A DNA stretch of 64,000 nt from Streptomonospora nanhaiensis (GTDB lineage: Bacteria > Actinomycetota > Actinomycetes > Streptosporangiales > Streptosporangiaceae), in assembly GCF_026642255.1 (NCBI RefSeq), contig NZ_CP113264.1:3534001-3598000 (forward strand), written 5' to 3'. Under the pieces are notes generated by a model. The model saw nothing but the letters and a program-made list of their open reading frames with translations, ran no database searches and was not told the DNA's origin. Positions within the stretch are counted from its first letter, which is position 1, and the number at the start of each line of letters is the position of its first letter. The position numbers were made by a program, and so were the translations under genes. Of the stretch, positions 57,612 through 64,000 are shown one piece after another.

Positions 57612-60600
57612 ATGACGGGGGAACACGAGGACACGGCCGTGGAGCTGCGCGTCCTGGGCCCCTTGGAGGCCCGCCGCGCCCAGGGGCCGCTCCCCCTCCC
57701 CGGCCCCCGCCACCGGGCCGTCCTGGCACGGCTGATCCTGGCCCGGGGCCGCACCGTCCCCGTGGACCTGCTCGTGGAGGACCTGTGGGAACACCCCCGC
57801 GAGGGCTCGGTGTCCGCGGTCCGCACCTTCGTCTCCGCGCTGCGCCGCTCCCTGGAACCCGACCGGGCCCCGCGCCGGCCCGCCCACCTGCTCGTGACCG
57901 CCCCGCCCGGCTACGCCCTGCGCACCGGCCCCGAGGGCGTCGACGCCTGGAGGTTCGAGGCCGCCCTGACCCGCACCGGCACCCACCTGGACACCGGGGA
58001 GCCGGGCCCCGCACTGGCCGAACTGGACCGGGCGCTGGCCCTGTGGCGCGGCCCCGCCTACGCCGAGTTCACCGCCTACCCGTGGGCGCACCAGGAGGCC
58101 GACCGCCTCGAAGGGCTGCGGCTCCTGGCCGTGGAACAGCGCGCCCGCGCCCTGCTGGATTTGGGCCGCGCCGAGCAGGCCGCCGCCGACCTGCACCCCC
58201 ACGCCGCCGCCCACCCCCTGCGCGAGAACGCCTGGAACCTGCTGGCCCTGGCCCTGTACCGGTGCGGGCGCCAGGGGGAGGCCCTGCACGCCCTGCGCCG
58301 CGCCCGCCGCACCCTGGCCGACGAACTCGGCGTGGACCCCGGCCCCGACCTGCGCCGCCTCGAAGCCGACATCCTCTCCCACGCACCCCGCCTGACTCCC
58401 CCCACCCCCACCCCCACCCCCGCGGCCCCCGACCTGCCCGACCGCCCCCTCCCCGCCGATCACCCCTTCGTGGGCCGCGCCCACGAACTGGACCTGCTCG
58501 AACAGGCCGCCGCCACCGCCACCGCACACGCCCGCACCACACCCGTCCTGGTCTCCGGCGACGCCGGGGCGGGCAAGAGCGCCCTGGCCCGCGAACTCAC
58601 CCGGCGCCTGGCCCACCGCGGCTGGCGCACCGCCTGGGGGCGCAGCCCCGAACACGACGGAGCCCCGCCCACCTGGCCCTGGACACAGATCACCACCGCC
58701 CTGACCGGCACCGACACCGACACACCCCACCCCGGCCCCACCTCGGGCGACCCCGCCGCCGCACGCTTCCACACCCTGCGCAGCACCACCGACCTCCTGA
58801 CACGCACCACCGGCCAGGGCCCCCTCCTGCTCGTCCTGGAGGACCTGCACCGCGCCGCGCAGGAAACCCTGGAACTGCTCACCGCCCTGGTCGCCGAACA
58901 CATCCCCGGCCCCCTGCTCATCGTGGGCACCCACCGCACCGGGGAGATCTCCGCACCCCTGGCCGCAGCCCTGGCCCGCCTGGCCCCCCACGAACCCGTC
59001 CGCGTCTACCTGGGCGGACTCCCCCAGGACACCACCGGCGAACTCCTGCGCACCGTCCTGGACCACGACGTGGACGCCCCCACCCTGCGCACCATCCACC
59101 GGCGCAGCGGCGGCAACCCCTTCTTCGCCCGCGAACTCGCCCGCCTGCTGCGCACCGACGGCCCGAGCGCCCTGGCCACCGTCCCCGCCGGCGTACGCGA
59201 CGTCATCCGCCACCGCCTGGCCGCCCTGCCCCCGCCCGCGCAGCGCCTCCTGCACCAGGCCGCCGTCATCGGCCACGACATCGACCCCGACGTCCTGGCC
59301 GTCCTGGCCCCGGACCAGGACACCCACCTGGACGCCCTGGACGCCGCCCTGGACGCCGGCTTCCTCACCCAGCAGGACACACCGCTGCGCTTCTCCCACG
59401 TCCTGGTGCGCGACACCCTCTACGACTCCCTGTCCCACCCCCGCCGGGCCCGCTGGCACACCGCCGCCGCCGAGGCGATCGCCGCCCTGCACCCGGACCG
59501 GCCCGGCGCCGACGCCGCCCTGGCCCACCACTACGCCCGCGCGCACACCCCCGCCACCGCCGCCCTGGCCGCGCACCACGCCCGCGCCGCCGCCCTGCAG
59601 GCCGAACACCGCTTCGCCCCCCACGAGGCCGCCCGCCTGTGGCAGGACGCCCTCACCGCCCACGACCGCTCCGGCGAGGAGGACCCCCGCGCCCGCCTGG
59701 ACGCCCTCACCGGACTGGTGCGGGCCCTGGCCCTCACCGGCCGTCTGGAGTCCGCCCGCCACCACCGCGGCCGGGCCGTCGCCGAGGCCGACCGGCTCGG
59801 CGACCCCGACCTGAGCGCCCGCGTCATCACCGCCTTCGACGTGCCCGCCCTGTGGCCCCGCAACGACGACCCGGGCCTGTCCGCGCACCTGGTCCGCGCC
59901 ACCGAACGCACCCTGGCCGCCCTGCCCCGGGACCGCGAGGCCCTGCGCGCCCGCCTGCTGGCCGCCCAGGCACTGGAGATGCGCGGAACCCTCGACGGGC
60001 GCGGCGCCCGGGCCGCCCGTCTGGCCGAGCAGAGCGCCCGACGCCTGGACGAGCCCGCACTGCTCGCCCTGGCGCTCAACGCCCGCTTCATGCAGTCCTT
60101 CTCCCGCACCGGCCAGGCCCCGCAACGGCTGCGCATCGGCGCCGAACTGGTCGCGCTGGCCACCGAGCACTCCCTGGTCACCTTCGAGGTCCTGGGCCAC
60201 CTCATCCTGGTCCAGGCCCACGCGGCCCTGGCCGACCTGGCCGCCGCCGACACCCACATGCGCGCCGCCGACCGGCTGGGCGCCCTCCACGAGATCCCCC
60301 TCGTGGGCGTGTTCACCCACTGGTACGCGGCACTGCGCCTGGCCGTGACCGGCACCGCCCGCGAGGCCGAGGCCGCCTACCGCACCGCGAGCGTGCGCCT
60401 GGCGGGAGGCGGCATGCCCGGCATGGAGGAGGGGCTGCTGGACCTGGCCCTGGTGTGCCTGCACCTGCAGCACGGCCACCCCCCGCCCACCACCGACGCC
60501 CCCGGCCCCCACGCACCGTGGATCCGCGCCCTCACCGACCCCGACCGGCCACCGCTGCCGCCCCGACCGCCCCCCGGGCTGCTCACCGAGGCCCTGGCCT

Positions 60601-60875
60601 GCCTGGGCGCCCGGGCCGCCGTCGAACGCGGCGACCGCGCCGCCATGGAACGGGCCCACAGCCTGCTGCTGCCCGCCGCCGGGGAACTGGCCGGGGCCGG
60701 CAGCGGACTGCTCACCCTGGGCCCGGTCGCCCACCAGCTCGGCGACCTCGCCCTGGCCCTGGGCGACCCCGGCCGGGCCGCAGGCCACTACCGCCGGGCC
60801 CTGGAGACCGCCGAGCGGGCCGGCGCACCGCACTGGGCGAGCGCCGCCCGCCGCGCCGCGGACGCACTGGGCTGA
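57612..60875 (+). CDS. SARP/BTAD-family regulator with AAA and TPR-like regions
   Basis: This 1087-residue protein has an OmpR-type winged-helix DNA-binding domain at about residues 10-100 ([30 protein letters not shown]) and a BTAD domain to about 250 ([19 protein letters not shown]). An AAA/NB-ARC-like ATPase follows, with Walker [15 protein letters not shown] near residue 315 and Walker [12 protein letters not shown]. The rest is an Ala-rich helical repeat region. It resembles the AfsR/MalT-type large regulators of secondary metabolism or signalling. It could also start at GTG 57603; GGAGG lies 2 bases upstream of ATG 57612. No adjacent biosynthetic cluster is visible. Confidence 0.92.
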   Translation: MTGEHEDTAVELRVLGPLEARRAQGPLPLPGPRHRAVLARLILARGRTVPVDLLVEDLWEHPREGSVSAVRTFVSALRRSLEPDRAPRRPAHLLVTAPPGYALRTGPEGVDAWRFEAALTRTGTHLDTGEPGPALAELDRALALWRGPAYAEFTAYPWAHQEADRLEGLRLLAVEQRARALLDLGRAEQAAADLHPHAAAHPLRENAWNLLALALYRCGRQGEALHALRRARRTLADELGVDPGPDLRRLEADILSHAPRLTPPTPTPTPAAPDLPDRPLPADHPFVGRAHELDLLEQAAATATAHARTTPVLVSGDAGAGKSALARELTRRLAHRGWRTAWGRSPEHDGAPPTWPWTQITTALTGTDTDTPHPGPTSGDPAAARFHTLRSTTDLLTRTTGQGPLLLVLEDLHRAAQETLELLTALVAEHIPGPLLIVGTHRTGEISAPLAAALARLAPHEPVRVYLGGLPQDTTGELLRTVLDHDVDAPTLRTIHRRSGGNPFFARELARLLRTDGPSALATVPAGVRDVIRHRLAALPPPAQRLLHQAAVIGHDIDPDVLAVLAPDQDTHLDALDAALDAGFLTQQDTPLRFSHVLVRDTLYDSLSHPRRARWHTAAAEAIAALHPDRPGADAALAHHYARAHTPATAALAAHHARAAALQAEHRFAPHEAARLWQDALTAHDRSGEEDPRARLDALTGLVRALALTGRLESARHHRGRAVAEADRLGDPDLSARVITAFDVPALWPRNDDPGLSAHLVRATERTLAALPRDREALRARLLAAQALEMRGTLDGRGARAARLAEQSARRLDEPALLALALNARFMQSFSRTGQAPQRLRIGAELVALATEHSLVTFEVLGHLILVQAHAALADLAAADTHMRAADRLGALHEIPLVGVFTHWYAALRLAVTGTAREAEAAYRTASVRLAGGGMPGMEEGLLDLALVCLHLQHGHPPPTTDAPGPHAPWIRALTDPDRPPLPPRPPPGLLTEALACLGARAAVERGDRAAMERAHSLLLPAAGELAGAGSGLLTLGPVAHQLGDLALALGDPGRAAGHYRRALETAERAGAPHWASAARRAADALG

Positions 60876-60948
60876 GCGCCCCGCACCCGCAGCCGGGTCC
60901 CGCGCCGGGGCGGCCGGGCCCGGCCACGGGTGTGGCAGCATCCCTGTC

Positions 60949-61878
60949 ATGTCCGTACGCGAACTCGTCGTCCTGGGGACCTCCAGCGCGGTGCCCACCC
61001 GCCGCCGCAACCACAACGGCTACTTCCTGCGCTGGGACGGCCACGGCATCCTGTTCGACCCGGGCGAGGGCACCCAGCGCCAGATGCGCACGGCCGGGCT
61101 CGCCGCCACCGACATCACCCGCATCTGCCTCACCCACTTCCACGGCGACCACAGCCTGGGGCTGCCCGGCACCCTGCAGCGCATCGCCCGCGACCAGGTC
61201 CCCCACACCGTGCGGGTCTCCTACCCCGCCCAGGGCGAGGAGTACTGGCGCAGGCTGCGCCACGCCACCCCCTTCCGCGACACCGACGCCGTCCTGCCCC
61301 AACCGGTCGGCGGCCTGGGCGCCTGCCCGCTGGGCGAGGAGGACCTGACGCTGACCGCGTTGCCGCTGCGCCACTCGGTCCCCGCCTACGGGTACCGGCT
61401 CGCCGAGCCCGACGGGTGGCGGATGCTCCCCGAACGGCTGGCCGCCCACGGGGTCCGCGGCCCCCTGGTGGGACGCCTGCAGCGCGAGGGCGCGGTCACC
61501 ACCGGCGACGGGCGCCGGGTGGAACTGGCCCAGTGCGCCCGCCCGCGCCGCGGCCAGGTGTTCGCGTTCGTCATGGACACCGCCGAGTGCGAGGGCGCCC
61601 TGGAACTGGCACGCGGCGCCGACATGCTGGTGATCGAGTCCACCTACCTGGACACCGAGGAGGGGCTGGCCGCCTCCTACGGGCACCTGACCGCACGCCA
61701 GGCCGGGCGCATCGCCGCCCGGGCGGGGGTGCGCACCCTGGTGCTGACCCACATCTCCGAACGCTACGAGCACAGCGAGGACCCGCTCTTCACCGCCCAG
61801 GCCGGCCAGGAGTTCGACGGCCGCATCGTCCTGGCCCAGGACCTGGACCGCATCCCCCTGCCGGCCCGCGACTCCTGA
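60949..61878 (+). CDS. rnz: ribonuclease Z
   Basis: This 309-residue metallo-beta-lactamase-fold enzyme has [19 protein letters not shown] at the N-terminus and the zinc motif [13 protein letters not shown]. It also carries [10 protein letters not shown] and LTHISERY, with the distal His and Asp ligands. It removes the 3' trailer from tRNA precursors. No strong ribosome-binding site precedes the ATG, but the conserved start fixes it. It is an essential-function gene and probably has its own promoter in the 73-base gap. Confidence 0.94.
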   Translation: MSVRELVVLGTSSAVPTRRRNHNGYFLRWDGHGILFDPGEGTQRQMRTAGLAATDITRICLTHFHGDHSLGLPGTLQRIARDQVPHTVRVSYPAQGEEYWRRLRHATPFRDTDAVLPQPVGGLGACPLGEEDLTLTALPLRHSVPAYGYRLAEPDGWRMLPERLAAHGVRGPLVGRLQREGAVTTGDGRRVELAQCARPRRGQVFAFVMDTAECEGALELARGADMLVIESTYLDTEEGLAASYGHLTARQAGRIAARAGVRTLVLTHISERYEHSEDPLFTAQAGQEFDGRIVLAQDLDRIPLPARDS

Positions 61879-62020
61879 AGGGGCGCCCCCGCACGGGGCG
61901 GGCGCGCGGGCGCCGAGTTCACCACTCGGACACGGAGGAGCGCCGGGCGTTCACGCACCGTTGCGCCGCGCTCGCTACGTTCGCACCGTCAGCGCACCCG
62001 GCAGAAAGGCCCGGCACCCC

Positions 62021-63301
62021 ATGCCCGCCTCCCCCCGATCCGCCGCCCGCCGCACCCTCGCCGTCCTGAGCGGCGCCGCCCTGGCGATGGCCGCCCTCCC
62101 GGCCTCCCCCCACGCCCTGGCCCAGACCGCCCCCGAACGCGTCATCCTCTCCCCCACCGCCGACCCCTCCACCTCCCAGACCCTCACCTGGCGCACCGAC
62201 GACGCCGGCAGCCAGGTCCTGGAGATCGCCCCCGGGGCCGCCCCCGACCAGGTCACCCGCGTCCCCGCGCGCACCACCGCCCGCATCGGCGGCACCTACC
62301 ACGCCGCCACCGCCACCGGCCTGGAACCCGACACCGCCTACCGGTACCGGGTCGGCGACGGGGCCGGCGCCGACACCCCCTGGCGCACCCTCACCACCCC
62401 CGCCCAGGACGCGCAGCCCTTCGACTTCCTCTACTTCGGCGACATCCAGAACGACATCACCCGGGGCGCCGCCCCCGTGGTCCGCGCCGCCCTGGCCGCC
62501 GAACCCGACGCCGAACTGGCCGTGCACGCGGGCGACCTCGTCGACAGCGCCAACAGCGACTCCCAGTGGGGGGAGTGGTTCGACGCCTTCGGCGCCCAGG
62601 CCACCGGCGGCATCAACCACATCGCCGCCCCCGGCAACCACGAGTACTCCGGCCTGAACCTGAGCGGCCACTGGGCCCCGCAGTTCCCCGGCGCCGCCAA
62701 CGGGCCCGCCTCCGGCCGCGACCTGCCCCGGACCGTCTACCACACCGACTACCAGGGTGTGCGCTTCATCGTCCTGAACTCCAACTACCGCAACGCCGCC
62801 CCGCTCAACGCGTCGGCGTGGCTGCGCACCCAGCAGCAGTGGCTGGAGCAGGCCCTGAGCCAGAACCCCCACCGGTGGACCGTGGTCACCTTCCACCACC
62901 CCGTCTTCTCCAACAGCCCCGGCCGCGACAACGCCCCCCTGCGCCAGGCCTGGCTGCAGACCCTGGAGGAGTACGACGTGGACCTGGTCCTGCAGGGCCA
63001 CGACCACTCCTACAGCCGCGGCAACCTGGTACGGAACCGCACCGGCGACCCCGACGTGCAGACCGGCCCCGTCTACGCGGTCACGGTGACCGGCCCCAAG
63101 ATGTACGACGTCGGCGACGGCAACTGGACCGCCAACGGGGCCGAGGCCCGCGTGCAGCTCGGCCACACCCAGACCTTCCAGGCGGTGTCGGTGGACGGCG
63201 ACACCCTGCGGTACCGGGCGCGCACCGCCCAGGGCACGGTCGTGGACTCCTTCACCATCGTCAAGGACCAGGACGGCAAGCGCGTCACCGACACCCTCTG
63301 A
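62021..63301 (+). CDS. secreted metallophosphoesterase, purple acid phosphatase type
   Basis: This 426-residue protein has an N-terminal secretion signal (RRTLAVLSGAALAMAALPASPHALA) followed by an FN3-like purple-acid-phosphatase N-domain (TLTWRTDDAGSQVLEI, GLEPDTAYRYRVGDG). The catalytic domain carries the two-metal motifs YFGDIQ, HAGDLVD, GNHEY, TFHHPVFSN and GHDHSYSR. It is an exported phosphomonoesterase, probably for phosphate scavenging. AGAAAGG precedes the ATG. A hairpin terminator follows. Confidence 0.92.
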   Translation: MPASPRSAARRTLAVLSGAALAMAALPASPHALAQTAPERVILSPTADPSTSQTLTWRTDDAGSQVLEIAPGAAPDQVTRVPARTTARIGGTYHAATATGLEPDTAYRYRVGDGAGADTPWRTLTTPAQDAQPFDFLYFGDIQNDITRGAAPVVRAALAAEPDAELAVHAGDLVDSANSDSQWGEWFDAFGAQATGGINHIAAPGNHEYSGLNLSGHWAPQFPGAANGPASGRDLPRTVYHTDYQGVRFIVLNSNYRNAAPLNASAWLRTQQQWLEQALSQNPHRWTVVTFHHPVFSNSPGRDNAPLRQAWLQTLEEYDVDLVLQGHDHSYSRGNLVRNRTGDPDVQTGPVYAVTVTGPKMYDVGDGNWTANGAEARVQLGHTQTFQAVSVDGDTLRYRARTAQGTVVDSFTIVKDQDGKRVTDTL

Positions 63302-63319
63302 CCCCCGCTCCCCCCTCCA

Positions 63320-63351
63320 GGGGTGTCCCCGTGTTCGGGCGGGGACACCCC
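63320..63351 (+). terminator. terminator hairpin
   Basis: GGGGTGTCCCCG (63320-63331) and CGGGGACACCCC (63340-63351) form a perfect 12-base-pair stem just after the phosphatase stop. Confidence 0.8.
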
Positions 63352-63480
63352 GCCCCCCGGGGCGGCAGGAGCCTCCCGCACACGGCGCGCCCCCGGGCAC
63401 GGCGCCCCGCGGACCACCTGCCCGCACCCGCCCGGACGCTTCGTCCGCGAACGCACCGTCCATGACGCATCCTGGAGGAC

Positions 63481-64000
63481 ATGCACGCTCCCGACGGATC
63501 CCGCCTGGCCGCCCTGGCCGCACTCCTGGCCGACCCCACCCGGGCCGGGGTGTGCCTGGCCCTGCTGGACGGGCGCGCCTGGACCGCCGGGGAACTCGCC
63601 CGCCACACCGGTGTGGGCGCCTCCACCATCAGCGCGCACCTGACCAGGCTCACCGAGGGCGGCCTCCTCGCCCAGGAACGCCAGGGCCGCCACCGCTACG
63701 TCCGCCTGGCCGACGCGGGCGCGGCCCGCCTGGTCGAGACCCTGGCCTCCCAGGCCGCCCCCGCCGCCGACCCCCCGCGCACCCTGCGCACCTCACGCGC
63801 CAACGAGGCCCTGGCCCGCGCACGCACCTGCTACGACCACCTGGCCGGACGCCTGGGCTGCGCCCTCACCGACGCCATGACCCGCCGCGGACTGCTCCGC
63901 CAGGACACCGGGTTCGCCCTCACCGAGGACGGCCTGGCCTGGTTCGGCGACCACTCCATCCCCCTGGAGCGCACCCGCTCACGCCCCCTGGCCCGCCCCT
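63481..64000 (+). CDS. ArsR-family helix-turn-helix regulator (3' end outside window)
   Basis: The first 173 codons encode an ArsR/SmtB-type winged helix (LLADPTRAGVCLALLDGRAWTAGELARHTGVGASTISAHLTRLTEGGLLAQERQGRHRYVRLA, key words GELARHTGVGASTISAHLTRL). The C-terminal extension continues CYDHLAGRLGCALTDAM...LTEDGLAWF, as in larger ArsR proteins. GGAGG lies 2 bases before the ATG. No metal-binding Cys pair is visible in the part seen. The window ends inside the gene. Confidence 0.88.
   Translation, partial: MHAPDGSRLAALAALLADPTRAGVCLALLDGRAWTAGELARHTGVGASTISAHLTRLTEGGLLAQERQGRHRYVRLADAGAARLVETLASQAAPAADPPRTLRTSRANEALARARTCYDHLAGRLGCALTDAMTRRGLLRQDTGFALTEDGLAWFGDHSIPLERTRSRPLARP

Noticed and set aside
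57486-61016. A minus-strand open frame of 1176 codons opposite the SARP and RNase Z genes
   Set aside because: It is a shadow of the GC-rich plus-strand genes: composition is Gly/Ala/Gln-rich low complexity with no domain, and the plus strand shows clear conserved motifs.
57785-61348. A plus-strand open frame of 1187 codons in another frame of the SARP gene
   Set aside because: It is Arg/Pro-rich frame-shadow sequence without any motif; the frame from 57612 has Walker A, BTAD and winged-helix signatures.
1-64000. CRISPR arrays, rRNA or tRNA genes
   Set aside because: I found no regularly spaced direct repeats, no cloverleaf with a T-loop GGTTCGAATCC-like box, and no rRNA-like sequence.

Overview
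The window is chromosomal DNA of a high-GC actinomycete. Genes are densely packed, third codon positions are nearly all G or C, GTG starts are common and there are many helix-turn-helix regulators. The mix of families (MsiK-dependent-looking sugar ABC importer, SARP/BTAD regulator, SigJ-like ECF factor, XRE-cupin regulators) fits Nocardiopsis or a close relative; that placement is inference, because no rRNA or other marker gene is present. I saw no tRNA, rRNA or CRISPR array.

Layout. 1-5779: end of an APH-like kinase, an alpha/beta hydrolase, an AraC regulator, a quinone reductase, a divergent XRE-cupin/GNAT pair sharing one operator-promoter region, and an EamA exporter. 5888-24529: a large sugar-derivative catabolic locus. 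A leftward binding protein and two permeases (no ATPase) face a rightward set of two Gfo/Idh/MocA oxidoreductases, a DUF6807 protein, a uronate-dehydrogenase-like epimerase and a LacI regulator. After an unrelated block (NmrA/TetR, GNAT, HTH protein, DUF2784) comes a leftward operon of a third Gfo/Idh/MocA enzyme, a DUF993 protein, a sugar phosphate isomerase/epimerase, KdgD and an enolase-superfamily dehydratase. Near-identical LacI-type operators precede all four transcription units, so this looks like one regulon for taking apart a glycoside, uronoside or aldarate.

24761-48462: mostly single housekeeping or accessory genes. They include an HTH-DUF3887/CPBP protease pair, winged-helix, GyrI-like, NlpC-like, DUF2804 and pirin proteins, a MetP/MetS-type methionine/alanine importer with a possibly structured leader RNA, DJ-1/PfpI, a GlcD-type flavoprotein, a flavoprotein divergent from a SigJ-like sigma factor, MOSC, an aldo/keto reductase, a TetR-MFS efflux pair, and a hydrolase and methyltransferase. 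Two gene remnants lie here: a histidine-phosphatase C-terminus (34151-34384) and an amber-interrupted regulator (41779-42231).

48785-56434: a mosaic accessory region. A 2.6-kb segment bounded by 38-bp inverted repeats (49467-49504 and 52033-52070) contains a frameshifted Tn3-family transposase N-terminus and carries a divergent aldo/keto reductase/TetR pair. Next to it are a hairpin-rich 0.9-kb spacer, a lower-GC response regulator/histidine kinase/acyltransferase block, and a lone diverged copy of the same terminal repeat (55917-55954). 56605-64000: a haloacetate-dehalogenase-like hydrolase, a large SARP-AAA regulator, RNase Z, a secreted purple-acid-phosphatase-like enzyme and the start of an ArsR regulator cut by the window end.
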